Of a DNA stretch of 42,493 nucleotides, positions 26,203 to 36,438 are shown piece after piece. A program made the position numbers and the translations under genes. The notes beneath the pieces were generated by a model. It saw only the letters and a program-made list of their open reading frames with translations. It ran no database searches and was not told where the DNA came from. The stretch's first letter is position 1. Every line of letters starts with the position of its first letter. This stretch comes from Vibrio sp. (GTDB taxonomy: Bacteria > Pseudomonadota > Gammaproteobacteria > Enterobacterales > Vibrionaceae), in assembly GCA_028131545.1 (NCBI GenBank), contig JAOICL010000019.1, positions 1 through 42,493 on the forward strand, written 5' to 3'.

Positions 26203-27780
26203 CTATTCCCATTCAATGGTTGCAGGTGGTTTCCCTGAGATGTCATAAACGACACGAGAAATCCCTTCAACTTCATTGATAATACGGTTAGATACCTTTC
26301 CTAGGAAATCGTAAGGTAAATGCGCCCAATGTGCAGTCATAAAGTCAATAGTCTCTACCGCTCGTAGGGAAACAACCCAATCATATTTACGACCATCGCC
26401 CATGACACCAACAGAGCGTACCGGTAAGAAAACAGTAAATGCTTGAGAAACTCGATTATACAAATCAGCGGCGTGTAGCTCTTCGATAAAAATCGCATCA
26501 GCACGTCGCAGTAGATCACAATATTCTTTCTTTATCTCGCCTAATACACGAACTCCTAAGCCTGGGCCTGGGAATGGATGGCGGTATAGCATGTTATAAG
26601 GTAACCCTAGCTCTAAACCGATCTTTCTGACTTCATCTTTAAAGAGCTCACGTAATGGTTCAACTAATCCCATTTCCATGTCATCTGGTAAGCCACCCAC
26701 ATTATGGTGAGATTTAATTACGTGAGCTTTACCTGTCTTTGATGCTGCTGATTCAATAACATCAGGGTAAATCGTGCCTTGAGCCAACCATTTTGCATTC
26801 GCTAGTTTCTTTGACTCTTCATCAAAGACATCAATAAAAACATGACCTATCGTTTTACGCTTCACTTCAGGATCAGATTGTCCTTCTAATGCCGTAAGAA
26901 AACGTTCTTCAGCTTTAACATGAACAATATTCAGTCCAAAATCATCACCAAACATATCCATAACTTGTTCACCTTCATTAAGACGAAGCAAGCCATTATC
27001 TACGAAAACACAGGTTAATTTATCACCAATAGCACGATGAACGAGCATGGCGACAACAGATGAATCTACGCCACCAGATAACCCTAAAATAACTTCATCA
27101 TCACCCACTTGCTCTTTTATACGAGCAATCGCGTCTTCAATAATAGATTCTGACGTCCATAAACGATCACAACCACAAATATCCAATACAAAGTTCTCAA
27201 GCATGCCAAGGCCTTGCTTAGAATGAGTGACCTCTGGATGAAATTGCACGCCATAATAACGCTTTTCGTCATTCGCCATTGCTGCGTAAGGGCAAGTCTC
27301 TGTTTCACCAATTTTGATAAAGTCAGCAGGTATCTCAACCACTTTATCTCCATGACTCATCCATACATCCAGTAAAGCATTACCTGTATTGGTCAGCGCA
27401 TCTTGTAATTCACCAAACAAACGAGATGGTGCTGATACTTCAACTTGCGCGTAACCAAATTCTTTTTCATTCGATCCCGCAACTTTACCACCAAGTTGCT
27501 GTGCCATGGTTTGCATTCCATAACAAATACCAAAAACTGGTACACCAGAATCAAATACATATTGTGGCGCTCTCGGTGAACCCGCTACGGTAACACTCTC
27601 TGGGCCACCAGATAGAATAATACCATCAGGGTTAAAATCGCGAATATCGGATTCATCGACATCCCAGCTCCAAAGTTCGCAGTAAACACCGATTTCACGA
27701 ACACGGCGAGCCACCAATTGAGTATATTGAGAACCAAAATCTAAAATAAGAATACGTTGAGAATGAATATCTTGAGCCAT
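26203..27780 (-). CDS. guaA: GMP synthase (glutamine-hydrolysing)
   Basis: Converts XMP to GMP with glutamine and ATP; 525 residues, as in E. coli. The N-terminal class I glutaminase (about 8-205) has the nucleophile Cys86 in GICYGMQ and the His-Glu pair in FHPEV near 181-183. The ATP pyrophosphatase domain has the P-loop [11 protein letters not shown]. The C-terminal dimer domain ends KPPATIEWE. The start at 27780 (MAQDIHSQR) fits the family and has an AAAGAAG ribosome site; the in-frame ATG at 27798 does not. It follows guaB by 118 bases with a terminator in between, so expression may be partly separate. Confidence 0.97.
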   Translation of the reverse strand: MAQDIHSQRILILDFGSQYTQLVARRVREIGVYCELWSWDVDESDIRDFNPDGIILSGGPESVTVAGSPRAPQYVFDSGVPVFGICYGMQTMAQQLGGKVAGSNEKEFGYAQVEVSAPSRLFGELQDALTNTGNALLDVWMSHGDKVVEIPADFIKIGETETCPYAAMANDEKRYYGVQFHPEVTHSKQGLGMLENFVLDICGCDRLWTSESIIEDAIARIKEQVGDDEVILGLSGGVDSSVVAMLVHRAIGDKLTCVFVDNGLLRLNEGEQVMDMFGDDFGLNIVHVKAEERFLTALEGQSDPEVKRKTIGHVFIDVFDEESKKLANAKWLAQGTIYPDVIESAASKTGKAHVIKSHHNVGGLPDDMEMGLVEPLRELFKDEVRKIGLELGLPYNMLYRHPFPGPGLGVRVLGEIKKEYCDLLRRADAIFIEELHAADLYNRVSQAFTVFLPVRSVGVMGDGRKYDWVVSLRAVETIDFMTAHWAHLPYDFLGKVSNRIINEVEGISRVVYDISGKPPATIEWE

Positions 27781-27834
27781 GGTAGTAACTTCTTTCATTA
27801 AATTAAAAGTAGAAAGGTGAGAGAGCTCACCCTT

Positions 27835-27872
27835 AAAAAAATCCCCCTAAGTTATTGGGTTAACCTAGGGAG
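27835..27872 (-). terminator. Intrinsic terminator between guaB and guaA
   Basis: The minus strand reads CCTAGGTTA and TAACTTAGG around a short loop with one mismatch, extended by C-G pairs. A run of seven T follows. It lies about 30 bases past the guaB stop. Confidence 0.75.
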
Positions 27873-27880
27873 GAATACCG

Positions 27881-27913
27881 TTAACCTAAACGATATAATT
27901 AACCTAAACGATA
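27881..27913 (-). repeat. Tandem duplication of the guaB 3' end
   Basis: A 15-bp sequence, TATCGTTTAGGTTAA on the minus strand, occurs twice with an 18-base period (27881-27895 and 27899-27913). The upstream copy encodes the last residues YRLG and stop of guaB; the second lies in frame just past the stop. Confidence 0.9.
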
Positions 27914-29362
27914 GTTAGGTGCTTCTTTTGTAATTTGTACATCATGTACATGAGATTCTTTAATGCCCGCACCAGAAATACGTACAAACTCAGCTTGAGT
28001 ACGCATAACTTCAATTGTCGCAGATCCTGTTAATCCCATACTTGAGCGTAATCCACCCATTTGCTGATGTACGATCTCTTTTAGGTAACCTTTATAAGCG
28101 ATACGACCTTCGATACCTTCCGGTACCAATTTATCGGCTGCATTATCAGATTGGAAATAACGATCCGATGAACCCTTAGACATCGCGCCTAGTGAACCCA
28201 TACCACGATAAGATTTATATGAACGTCCTTGGTAAAGGATAACCTCACCTGGGGCTTCTTCTGTTCCTGCAAACATAGAACCAACCATCACACAAGAAGC
28301 TCCTGCTACGATTGCTTTACAGATATCACCTGAAAAACGTATTCCACCATCAGCGATGATTGGAATACCGTATTGATTAGCGACTTCAGCGGCATCAGCA
28401 ATCGCAGTCACTTGAGGTACACCAACGCCAGTGACAATGCGCGTCGTACAGATAGAACCAGGGCCAATACCCACTTTAACCGCGCTGACACCAGCTTCAA
28501 TCAATGCTTTTGCGCCAGAGCCTGTCGCTACATTACCACCAATGATATCAAGATCGGGGTGAGCAGCTCGCGTTTCTCTAATACGCTGTAAAACACCTTC
28601 TGAGTGACCATGAGAAGAATCAATCAGTAGTACATCAACACCAGCTTTAACTAAAGCTGCAACACGTTCTTCATTACCTGCACCAGCACCCACTGCAGCA
28701 CCAACTCGTAAGCGACCTTCTGAATCCTTACAAGCATTCGGTTTTCTTTCTGCTTTATGGAAATCTTTTGCTGTAATCATACCACTCAGTTGAAAGGCAT
28801 CATTGACCACTAATACTTTCTCAACTCGCGCGCTGTGCATTTTTTCTTGCACTTCTTCACGAGATGCCCCTTCTTTGACCGCAGCTAAGTGATCTTTTTT
28901 GGTCATGACTTCGTGTACTTTTTTACTTGAGTCAGTAACAAAGCGCATGTCTCGGCCTGTAATGATTCCGACTAACTCATTATTTTCAGCAACGACAGGA
29001 AAGCCAGCAAAACCATGCTGTTCTGTTAATACTTTAACATCAGCAATCGTCGCATCAGGATGTACGGTCACAGGATCAGTCACCATACCTGCTTCAAAGG
29101 TTTTAACTTTACGAACTTCAGAGGCTTGTTGTTCAATGGACATATTCTTATGAATAAAACCAATCCCCCCTTCCTGCGCAAGGGCAATTGCCAGGCGAGC
29201 TTCAGTGACGGTATCCATCGATGCCGATAACATGGGGATGTTTAAAGTAATATTCTTGGTCAACTGAGTCGTTAAATCAGCTGTGTTTGGGAGAACAGTG
29301 GAGTGTGCTGGAACCAATAATACGTCATCAAAAGTCAGCGCTTCTTTGGCAATTCTTAACAT
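27899..29362 (-). CDS. guaB: Inosine-5'-monophosphate dehydrogenase
   Basis: Oxidises IMP to XMP with NAD+, the committed step to GMP; 487 residues. It starts [20 protein letters not shown]. Tandem CBS domains (about 92-205) interrupt the barrel. The active-site loop is [15 protein letters not shown], with catalytic Cys305. The C-terminus ends NYRLG. The start at 29362 has GAGAGA upstream and matches the E. coli N-terminus; an extra ATG two codons earlier is less likely. A PurR-like operator overlaps the likely promoter. guaA follows on the same strand. Confidence 0.97.
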   Translation of the reverse strand: MLRIAKEALTFDDVLLVPAHSTVLPNTADLTTQLTKNITLNIPMLSASMDTVTEARLAIALAQEGGIGFIHKNMSIEQQASEVRKVKTFEAGMVTDPVTVHPDATIADVKVLTEQHGFAGFPVVAENNELVGIITGRDMRFVTDSSKKVHEVMTKKDHLAAVKEGASREEVQEKMHSARVEKVLVVNDAFQLSGMITAKDFHKAERKPNACKDSEGRLRVGAAVGAGAGNEERVAALVKAGVDVLLIDSSHGHSEGVLQRIRETRAAHPDLDIIGGNVATGSGAKALIEAGVSAVKVGIGPGSICTTRIVTGVGVPQVTAIADAAEVANQYGIPIIADGGIRFSGDICKAIVAGASCVMVGSMFAGTEEAPGEVILYQGRSYKSYRGMGSLGAMSKGSSDRYFQSDNAADKLVPEGIEGRIAYKGYLKEIVHQQMGGLRSSMGLTGSATIEVMRTQAEFVRISGAGIKESHVHDVQITKEAPNYRLG

Positions 29363-29450
29363 TTGCAATATCTCTCAATTAATCAGTAGGAGGAATAAAT
29401 TTTAGACTATTTACCAGGACTATTATAAGTCCATTTGATATTGCAAAAGG

Positions 29451-29478
29451 ATTATACGCTTGACGCAAACGTTTGGCT
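29451..29478 (-). promoter_or_regulatory. guaB promoter with PurR-like operator
   Basis: ACGCAAACGTTTGGCT at 29463-29478 closely matches the PurR palindrome ACGCAAACGTTTGCGT, with differences only at the right end. On the minus strand a TATAAT lies at 29456-29451, so the operator covers the -35 region. A second TATAAT is at 29427-29422. The arrangement suggests purine repression of guaB. Confidence 0.75.
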
Positions 29479-29599
29479 AGGGGTTTTCGCGTATTTTAAT
29501 CTATAACTTAAGAATTTTATATAATCAAGCCATTATAGGAAAGGCGACAAATTCATAGTATTATGATGCTAATCGCCCTCATTTCAATTGACTGTTCTT

Positions 29600-30931
29600 A
29601 TGACGCAACAAACCAATAAATCTATTTTTACCGTTTCCCGCTTAAATGCTGAAGTTCGTTTACTCCTTGAGAATGAAATGGGCATTGTTTGGTTAGTCGG
29701 TGAAATATCAAATTTTTCTGCTCCAATTTCAGGTCATTGGTACTTCTCTCTTAAAGACGCTAGAGCGCAAGTTAAATGTGCCATGTTCAAAGGCAACAAT
29801 CGCCGAGTCAGCTTCAAACCTAAAGCTGGGCAGCAGGTTTTGGTTAAAGCTCGCCTTTCGCTTTATGAGCCAAGAGGTGATTATCAAATTATTGTCGATA
29901 GCATGCAGCCAGAAGGAGATGGTTTGCTACAGCAAAAATTTGATGAACTAAAAATGAAATTAGCGTCAGAAGGCGTATTTGCGCAAGCTTTGAAACAAGA
30001 TTTACCTGATTACCCTAAAACGGTTGGTGTTATTACCTCTTCAACCGGTGCTGCGCTTTATGACATATTACATGTTTTAAAAAGAAGAGATCCTAGTTTA
30101 CATGTGATCATTTACCCAACGGTCGTACAGGGGGATAGAGCAAGTATCGAGATAGCACAAGCGATTGGTCGGGCAAATGAAAGACGAGAATGTGATGTAC
30201 TTATCGTCGGTCGCGGTGGAGGATCGTTAGAGGATTTATGGTGCTTTAATGAAGAAATTGTGGCTCGTACCATTGCCGCTAGCCAAATACCGATAATTAG
30301 TGCTGTTGGCCATGAAGTAGATGTCACTATTGCGGATTATGTGGCTGATGTTCGCGCACCCACTCCTTCTGCTGCTGCTGAAATTATTAGCCGAGATCAT
30401 GCCCATCAGATCCAACATTTAACTCATCATGTCCACCGTTTAACCGCAGCAATTCAAAATCGAATGGCGGCAAATAAAGAACAGCAACAACACTTTTTAT
30501 ACAAGCTCGAAAAAAATCATCCAAGCTATCGACTAAGTCAACAATCCCAACAAGTCGATGACTATACTGGCCGTCTAAGTCGAGCTATTTTAAAACAAAT
30601 TAATCACCAACAATTTAATTTACAACATAAAACAGCGCAATTGAATCGACATTCACCAGCACAATATATTGCTGAAAGACAACAACATAGAGATCTATTA
30701 ACTTATCGATTAAAGCAATCGATGCAGAAAAAGTTAATGAATTCTTCACATCAGTTTTTACGATTAACGGAAATACTCGATACCGTCAGCCCATTATCAA
30801 CATTGAACCGAGGCTATTCCATTACTCTCAATAATAAAGGAAAGGCGCTCACTTCTGCTCATGACGTTAAACAGGGAGATGAAATCGAAACAAAGTTAGA
30901 GAATGGAACCCTTCGCTCTGTCGTTCTTTAA
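29600..30931 (+). CDS. xseA: Exodeoxyribonuclease VII large subunit
   Basis: Catalytic subunit, 443 residues, of the single-strand-specific nuclease formed with XseB (not in this window). The N-terminal OB-fold (about 8-110) has [20 protein letters not shown] and [19 protein letters not shown]. The catalytic region has [40 protein letters not shown] and [30 protein letters not shown] long coiled coil follows (about 260-400). The ATG at 29600 is taken; the frame also has a TTG four codons earlier. It is divergent from guaB. Confidence 0.96.
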   Translation: MTQQTNKSIFTVSRLNAEVRLLLENEMGIVWLVGEISNFSAPISGHWYFSLKDARAQVKCAMFKGNNRRVSFKPKAGQQVLVKARLSLYEPRGDYQIIVDSMQPEGDGLLQQKFDELKMKLASEGVFAQALKQDLPDYPKTVGVITSSTGAALYDILHVLKRRDPSLHVIIYPTVVQGDRASIEIAQAIGRANERRECDVLIVGRGGGSLEDLWCFNEEIVARTIAASQIPIISAVGHEVDVTIADYVADVRAPTPSAAAEIISRDHAHQIQHLTHHVHRLTAAIQNRMAANKEQQQHFLYKLEKNHPSYRLSQQSQQVDDYTGRLSRAILKQINHQQFNLQHKTAQLNRHSPAQYIAERQQHRDLLTYRLKQSMQKKLMNSSHQFLRLTEILDTVSPLSTLNRGYSITLNNKGKALTSAHDVKQGDEIETKLENGTLRSVVL

Positions 30932-31209
30932 AAGTGACAAGTACTACAAAAGCCATGATTAGTAGATGAGAGAGTAAGATCTTCACTCAAACTGATCTAT
31001 CTCCAAAAGTACGTTGATCAGCGATCAGTTACATTTAGAATTTTTATATCACCACCACCCGAAAGCATAAGTTACATGTGCTGTTTTTCAATTTTAAACG
31101 ACATATTAATCTGCTTTAATGTTTTAAATTAAAAATATCAGCATTATATAAAATAATTTTGTAATTCATGGTTTGAATCCTGATACCATACGCTGTAAAT
31201 TTTCCCTAT
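30932..31209. other. Gene-free gap after xseA
   Basis: About 280 bases between xseA and the terminator shared with der hold no convincing gene. One short perfect inverted repeat, TGATC-AGC-GATCA, lies at 31015-31027. A T-loop-like GTTTGAATCC near 31170 has no tRNA around it. Confidence 0.5.
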
Positions 31210-31250
31210 AAAAAAACGCCCAGATAGTCACTCTATCCGGGCGTTTTTTA
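31210..31250. terminator. Shared bidirectional terminator, xseA and der
   Basis: The stem AACGCCCAGATAG / CTATCCGGGCGTT has one mismatch around TCACT, with A and T runs on the two sides. It lies 32 bases past the der stop and about 280 past the xseA stop. Confidence 0.88.
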
Positions 31251-31281
31251 TGAAATGATGATCAATAAAATCAACGTGAGA

Positions 31282-32763
31282 TTATTTCTGACGTTTTTTC
31301 ATCATTTCCATGACTTTTTTACGCTGACGATTTTGATAAACCGTTTCTTTACTGCCTTTCTCACCAAATGGATTCTCGCTATTTTGGAACTGAATCTTGA
31401 TTGGTGTGCCGACAATCTCTAATGATTTACGGTAATAGTTCATAAGGTAACGTTTATAAGCATCTGGTAAATCTTTTACTTGGTTACCATGAATCACTAT
31501 GATAGGTGGGTTATATCCACCTGCGTGGGCATATTTCAGCTTCACTCTGCGACCGCGAATCATCGGTGGTTGGTGATCATCAACTGCCATCTTCATAATA
31601 CGTGTTAATACTGATGTGCTAACACGTGTTGTTGCTGATCGATACGCTTCTTGAACTGATTCAAATAGGTGACCAACACCTGTACCATGTAATGCAGAAA
31701 TAAAGTGTAAACGTGCAAAATCCACAAAACCTAAACGGCGATCCAGTTCTTTTTTCACACGCTCTTTTACATCGCTGTCTAGACCATCCCATTTATTAAC
31801 GGCTAAAACAACAGAACGACCAGCGTTTAATGCAAATCCTAATAAGCTTAAATCTTGATCAGAAATATTTTCACGAGCATCCACGACAACAAGTACAACG
31901 TTCGCATCTTCAATTGCTTTTAATGTTTTTACAACTGAGAATTTTTCAACGGTTTCGTTAATACGTTTACGTCGGCGTACACCAGCCGTATCAATTAAGA
32001 CATATTCGCGCTCATCGCGTTGCATTGGGATGTAGATAGAATCACGAGTTGTTCCTGGCATATCATAAACAACAACACGCTCTTCACCTAATATACGGTT
32101 AGTCAGTGTTGATTTACCGACATTAGGACGACCAATTATCGCTAATTTAATAGGTTGATCCTGTAAGCGCTTGAATTCAGCTTCTGCTTGCGCTTCAGTT
32201 AACTCTTCAACGACTTCTTCTTGATCTTCAAAGTCACTTAAATCTTCGATTTTGCCTTCATTAGCAAACTCTTCAGCCAATGGATTCAGTGCTTTTTCAA
32301 TTAACGCACCGACACCACGGCCGTGTGCTGCCGCAATTTGGTACATGGAATCCATGCCTAATTGCCAAAAATCAGCACTTGCTGCATCAGGGTCAATACC
32401 ATCAACTTTATTGACGACAAGCATTGCCTTTTTTTCAATTTTACGTAGGTGCAATGCGATGGCTTGATCTGATGGTGTTAGACCAGCACGTCCATCAACC
32501 ATAAATAGAACAACATCCGCTTCATCAATAGCGGCTAATGATTGCTCTGCCATTTTAGTTTCAACGCCTTCTTCACTTCCATCAATACCACCGGTATCAA
32601 TCACAATAAAGTCATGCTCTCCAAGCTTTGCTTGACCGTATTTACGATCTCGAGTTAATCCTGGAAAGTCAGCAACCAACGCATCTCGGCTACGAGTTAG
32701 TCGGTTGAACAACGTTGATTTACCTACATTTGGGCGTCCAACTAGGGCAACAACAGGTATCAT
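31282..32763 (-). CDS. der: Der (EngA), double-domain ribosome-assembly GTPase
   Basis: Essential GTPase of 493 residues acting on 50S subunit maturation. Two Era-like G domains stand in tandem: the first has GRPNVGKS at 9-16, DTGG and NKVD at 118-121; the second has GRPNVGKS at 211-218, DTAGVRRR and NKWDG. An acidic linker (about 165-200) joins them, and a KH-like domain follows, containing [19 protein letters not shown]. The basic tail is rich in K and R. An AGAGG ribosome site precedes the ATG. It is the last gene of the cluster, with its own upstream gap containing the bamB terminator. Confidence 0.97.
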   Translation of the reverse strand: MIPVVALVGRPNVGKSTLFNRLTRSRDALVADFPGLTRDRKYGQAKLGEHDFIVIDTGGIDGSEEGVETKMAEQSLAAIDEADVVLFMVDGRAGLTPSDQAIALHLRKIEKKAMLVVNKVDGIDPDAASADFWQLGMDSMYQIAAAHGRGVGALIEKALNPLAEEFANEGKIEDLSDFEDQEEVVEELTEAQAEAEFKRLQDQPIKLAIIGRPNVGKSTLTNRILGEERVVVYDMPGTTRDSIYIPMQRDEREYVLIDTAGVRRRKRINETVEKFSVVKTLKAIEDANVVLVVVDARENISDQDLSLLGFALNAGRSVVLAVNKWDGLDSDVKERVKKELDRRLGFVDFARLHFISALHGTGVGHLFESVQEAYRSATTRVSTSVLTRIMKMAVDDHQPPMIRGRRVKLKYAHAGGYNPPIIVIHGNQVKDLPDAYKRYLMNYYRKSLEIVGTPIKIQFQNSENPFGEKGSKETVYQNRQRKKVMEMMKKRQK

Positions 32764-32937
32764 ATAAACCTCTATTAAAACTGTCGTGGTGTCGTCACAT
32801 CATTCTCATGATCTAGCAGTTAATACCGTTAAAAACAACAACCGCGCATCAGTGACGAAAGCTAAATATATTCAGAGACGTCATAAAGCTCGTTGCTGTA
32901 CTGATGATTTATCAGTTTATATGACGTTATTCGTTCC

Positions 32938-32964
32938 AACTTTGATCACATATCGTTCAAAGTT
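32938..32964. promoter_or_regulatory. Inverted repeat upstream of der
   Basis: AACTTTGA-N11-TCAAAGTT is a perfect 8-bp inverted repeat with one-to-two turn spacing, between the bamB terminator and der and about 175 bases from the der ATG. It could be an operator for der transcription. The rest of the 329-base gap (32764-33092) holds only the bamB terminator. Confidence 0.4.
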
Positions 32965-32978
32965 ACTTTCTATAAATA

Positions 32979-33012
32979 AAAAAGCCCCTAACTGTGTTGC
33001 CAGCTCGGGGCG
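32979..33012 (-). terminator. Intrinsic terminator after bamB
   Basis: On the minus strand GCCCC (33011-33007) pairs with GGGGC (32988-32984), followed by six T. It lies about 80 bases past the bamB stop and separates the rodZ-to-bamB genes from der. Confidence 0.75.
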
Positions 33013-33092
33013 TAATGTGAATTGTATCACATTATTTTTACTATATATACCAATGTGGAATTATCCATCAAAACTCACATGATATATAGCTA

Positions 33093-34280
33093 TCAATCAT
33101 TCGGCTCTTTAATCGACAGTTTGGTTAATTCACCATCTCTAGTCATGACAATAAAACCATCTTCTACTAATACTGGAGAGACAGAGAAACCACTATCATC
33201 AAATGATTGCTTCGCCATAAACTCACCGCTTTCTAAATTAAGCCAATATAAATAACCTTCGCTGTCACCAACAACAAGGTGTCCTTTTATACGCTTAGGT
33301 GCGGTTAACAAGCGATATTCTAACTGCTCATTTTTCCATAATTGAGTGCCACTTCTAGAATCAACCGCAACAATATGATCTTTATCTGTCACCAAATAGA
33401 TCGAGCGACCATCCGTTGCCATGTTGGTCGCTGAAGAATATTGACGTTTCCAGTAAGTCTCACCCGTTTGAAGGTTAATTGAAGTCAACTGGCCGTTATA
33501 ACCAATAATAAATAGGCGTCGACCTAAAATAATCGGGGATGCATCAACATCAACTAAACGAGCAATTTCTGTTGCTCCCTTTGGAGTCCCGATGGGTTGT
33601 TGCCATAACAATTGACCATTCTCAACTAAAGCCGCTGCTAAGCGGCCATTCGCTGTTCCCCAAAAAACACCGCCAGAAGAAGCAATCGGCGTGCTATCAC
33701 CTCTTAATGTTAAATTAGGAACCTCGGTATTAATCACCCATTTCTGATCGCCAGTTTCTTCATCTAACGCAATTAAAACCCCACGAGTCGTATTGATTAT
33801 AATGAGATTACTTTCAGCGATAGGGCTTGATAATACTTCACCTGGTACATCAACACGCCATAATTCATCGCCACCTTCTTCAGAAAAAGCAATGACTTGA
33901 CCATTTTCGGTACCAATATAAATTTTACCGTAGGCTGCTGCGATACCACCAGATAATCGAGTATGTCCCTCTCTCTCTGCCGCTTCACTATCGGTTAGGT
34001 CAGTAGACCAGATAGTATCTCCAGACGCTGGGTCAATGGCTTTGACTTCACCATCACGACTGGCTGCAAAAAATTTTCCATAAGCGAATTTAGGGCTAAA
34101 CTTAGAGAAGTAGTGTTCAGCACCTTCACCAATGTATTCATCCCAATGAGTGTTCAATTCAAACTGGTTATCTACTTCAGGAACCGGTGCGATAACAATA
34201 TTGTCTTCTTCGCTCGCACACCCAACCAACCCTACTGCAAGTAACGTTGCGGCATATATTTCCTTAAACCGTTTTTTCAT
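33093..34280 (-). CDS. bamB: BamB, outer-membrane protein assembly lipoprotein
   Basis: Lipoprotein of 395 residues in the BAM complex, which inserts beta-barrels into the outer membrane. The signal ends GLVGC, lipid Cys21. The rest forms an eight-bladed PQQ-like propeller; repeated blades are visible as GEVKAIDPASGDTIWSTDL, GQVIAFSEEGGDELWRVDV, GVLIALDEETGDQKWVINT and QLTSINLQTGETYWKRQY. Length and order are standard. It starts 13 bases after yfgM and is followed by a terminator. Confidence 0.96.
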   Translation of the reverse strand: MKKRFKEIYAATLLAVGLVGCASEEDNIVIAPVPEVDNQFELNTHWDEYIGEGAEHYFSKFSPKFAYGKFFAASRDGEVKAIDPASGDTIWSTDLTDSEAAEREGHTRLSGGIAAAYGKIYIGTENGQVIAFSEEGGDELWRVDVPGEVLSSPIAESNLIIINTTRGVLIALDEETGDQKWVINTEVPNLTLRGDSTPIASSGGVFWGTANGRLAAALVENGQLLWQQPIGTPKGATEIARLVDVDASPIILGRRLFIIGYNGQLTSINLQTGETYWKRQYSSATNMATDGRSIYLVTDKDHIVAVDSRSGTQLWKNEQLEYRLLTAPKRIKGHLVVGDSEGYLYWLNLESGEFMAKQSFDDSGFSVSPVLVEDGFIVMTRDGELTKLSIKEPND

Positions 34281-34293
34281 CCTAGCGCCTGCC

Positions 34294-34908
34294 TTACTTG
34301 GCTAAATCGTCGAGCTTCATTTGTAATAAAGGGTCATTTCCGTTGACTTGCTGTGCTTCAACGTATGCACTATACGCGGCTTCTGTATTATTTTGTGCTA
34401 ATGCAATATCACCACGTAACTCAGCCACATTGGCTTTCCAACTGTCAGATTGAATCGTATTCAGCTGTGTTTCAGCTGCATCATAATTTCCCATACTCGC
34501 TTGTAGGCGAGCCAGTCGATAAGTAATCACGGTGGTTAATGCAGAATCTGATGTTGATGACTTAGCGAGCTCTAGCTGCTTCAATGCCTCTTCTTTTTTG
34601 TCAGATTCAACATACGCTTTTGCTAAGTGAAGCGAAGCTAATACCGAGTACTCAGTCTCTGAATTAGATTCAATAAATGCATTGACCGATTTAAGAGATT
34701 CGTCATTTCCTTGCTCTATGTTTGCAATCGCAGTGGTATAAGCTTGCGATGCTGCTTCGCGTGCACTTTGTTCTGCATCTTGGTAATAACGCCACCCGAA
34801 CAATCCACCTAAGCCAACAACGGCACCGATAATGACGGCTGTTCCATTATCTTTCCACCAGCTTTTAATTGCTTCAACTTGCTGTTCTTCTGAATCGTAG
34901 ACTTCCAC
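34294..34908 (-). CDS. yfgM: YfgM, SecYEG-associated periplasmic TPR protein
   Basis: Inner-membrane protein of 204 residues with one N-terminal membrane segment (about 22-42, GTAVIIGAVVGLGGLFGWRY) and a periplasmic TPR-like helical domain (about 50-200). In E. coli the homologue associates with the Sec translocon and with PpiD. The start codon is GTG at 34908, with AGAGG upstream and the family opening MEVYDSEEQQVEAIKSWWKDNG. It lies between hisS and bamB, the conserved order. A 160-base gap from hisS may hold a separate promoter. Confidence 0.93.
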   Translation of the reverse strand: MEVYDSEEQQVEAIKSWWKDNGTAVIIGAVVGLGGLFGWRYYQDAEQSAREAASQAYTTAIANIEQGNDESLKSVNAFIESNSETEYSVLASLHLAKAYVESDKKEEALKQLELAKSSTSDSALTTVITYRLARLQASMGNYDAAETQLNTIQSDSWKANVAELRGDIALAQNNTEAAYSAYVEAQQVNGNDPLLQMKLDDLAK

Positions 34909-35067
34909 TGTATCAACCTCTTTTAGAAATGAGCACCTATAATCACTGTCGCTCTTAATGTGGTTTTAAGCTCCACCTTTTTAGATAAGCATTAAATCAA
35001 TTACATTCCATTATGTATCATTATGATTTAATTTAGATGGAGTATCTTAATCATTATATTCGGTGAA

Positions 35068-36336
35068 TTAAAGTAACGCCGATAATGTGTTTGCAATTTC
35101 TGATTGAGCGATCGTATTTTGAGTACCACCTGCTAGATCTTTAACCACAACCGTCCCATCGGTGACTTCATTTTCACCTAGGACTAATGCCACTACAGCA
35201 CCAACTTTGTCTGCTCGCTTAAATTGCTTTTTGAAGTTACCGCCACCGAAGTGATTCATTACTCGAATACCACTGATCTCTTCTCGCAATTTTTCAGCAA
35301 GCTTCATACCTTCGATCATAGTACCTTCACCTGCCGTCACGACGTAAACATCAACATTACGACGTACTTCTGTTAATTCTAATGTTTCAAGCATTAAAAC
35401 TAATCGCTCTAAGCCCATCGCAAAGCCAACGGCTGGCGTCGATTTACCACCTAACTGTTGAACAAGACCATCATAACGGCCACCACCACACACGGTACCT
35501 TGTGATCCTAAGCTATCAGTAATCCACTCAAAAACGGTACGATTATAATAATCTAACCCTCGAACCAATCGTTGATTTACTGTGTATTGGATACCTGCAG
35601 CATCTAAAAGTTCACATAGCCCGGAAAAGTGCGCTTTCGATTCGTCATCCAAATAATCCGATAAGCAAGGAGCATCACCTAAAATAGCTTGCACCTCTGG
35701 GTTCTTTGTATCTAGAACTCGCAATGGGTTAGTGTGCATACGACGCTTACAATCTTCATCAAGGATATCAATATGCTGCTCAAGGAAAGCGATTAACGCT
35801 GTTCTATAGTTTGCACGAGCCTCTAATGAACCAATAGAGTTTAACTCTAGGCGAACATGATCTTGTATTCCTAGCTCTTTCCACAGCCGCGCAGTTAACA
35901 TGATAAGCTCAGCATCAATATCAGGACCATTCAAACCAAATACTTCCACACCACATTGGTGGAATTGACGATAACGTCCTTTTTGTGGTCTTTCATGACG
36001 AAACATGGGTCCCATATACCATAAACGCTGCTCTTGGTTATAAAGCAAGCCATTTTCGATACCAGAACGCACACATCCGGCGGTACCTTCAGGGCGAAGA
36101 GTTAAGCTATCACCATTGCGGTCATCGAATGTGTACATTTCTTTTTCAACAACATCCGTTACTTCACCAATCGCTCGGCTAAATAAATGAGTCGACTCAA
36201 CGATAGGCATACGAACTTCACTGTAACCATATGCGCTAATCACGCTTTTTACAGTGTTTTCAAGTTTTTGCCATAATGGCGATTGAGTTGGTAGGCAATC
36301 ATTCATGCCTCGAATTGCTTGGATTGTTTTAGCCAC
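35068..36336 (-). CDS. hisS: Histidyl-tRNA synthetase
   Basis: Class II synthetase charging tRNA-His, 422 residues from the GTG at 36336 ([15 protein letters not shown]). Motif 2 shows as [20 protein letters not shown]. The histidine-specific [15 protein letters not shown] and GGGRYDGL motifs follow. The C-terminal anticodon domain has [21 protein letters not shown]. The start is a choice: ATG codons at 36342 and 36348 are in frame, but the GTG gives the conserved N-terminus and family length and has GGTAA upstream. It follows ispG by about 100 bases. Confidence 0.95.
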   Translation of the reverse strand: MAKTIQAIRGMNDCLPTQSPLWQKLENTVKSVISAYGYSEVRMPIVESTHLFSRAIGEVTDVVEKEMYTFDDRNGDSLTLRPEGTAGCVRSGIENGLLYNQEQRLWYMGPMFRHERPQKGRYRQFHQCGVEVFGLNGPDIDAELIMLTARLWKELGIQDHVRLELNSIGSLEARANYRTALIAFLEQHIDILDEDCKRRMHTNPLRVLDTKNPEVQAILGDAPCLSDYLDDESKAHFSGLCELLDAAGIQYTVNQRLVRGLDYYNRTVFEWITDSLGSQGTVCGGGRYDGLVQQLGGKSTPAVGFAMGLERLVLMLETLELTEVRRNVDVYVVTAGEGTMIEGMKLAEKLREEISGIRVMNHFGGGNFKKQFKRADKVGAVVALVLGENEVTDGTVVVKDLAGGTQNTIAQSEIANTLSALL

Positions 36337-36361
36337 GGTCATTACCAAATATCTATAATCA

Positions 36362-36398
36362 AAAAACGGAATTGCTCACCATAAAAGATGAGCAATTG
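36362..36398 (-). terminator. Weak hairpin between ispG and hisS
   Basis: AATTGCTCA and TGAGCAATT, a perfect 9-bp stem around ten bases, is followed on the minus strand by CCG and six T. It could attenuate read-through from ispG into hisS; it is AT-rich and may be only partly active. Confidence 0.4.
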
Positions 36399-36438
36399 TT
36401 TAAATAAAGAGACGATACACTATCGGTGTGTATCCAGT

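Noticed and set aside
31160..31185. T-loop-like sequence GTTTGAATCC suggesting a tRNA
   Set aside because: The bases on each side do not pair as a T stem, and no acceptor, D or anticodon arms are present.
32786..33082. A 98-codon plus-strand frame between der and bamB
   Set aside because: It crosses the bamB terminator and the upstream region of der on the opposite strand, and the translation shows no domain.
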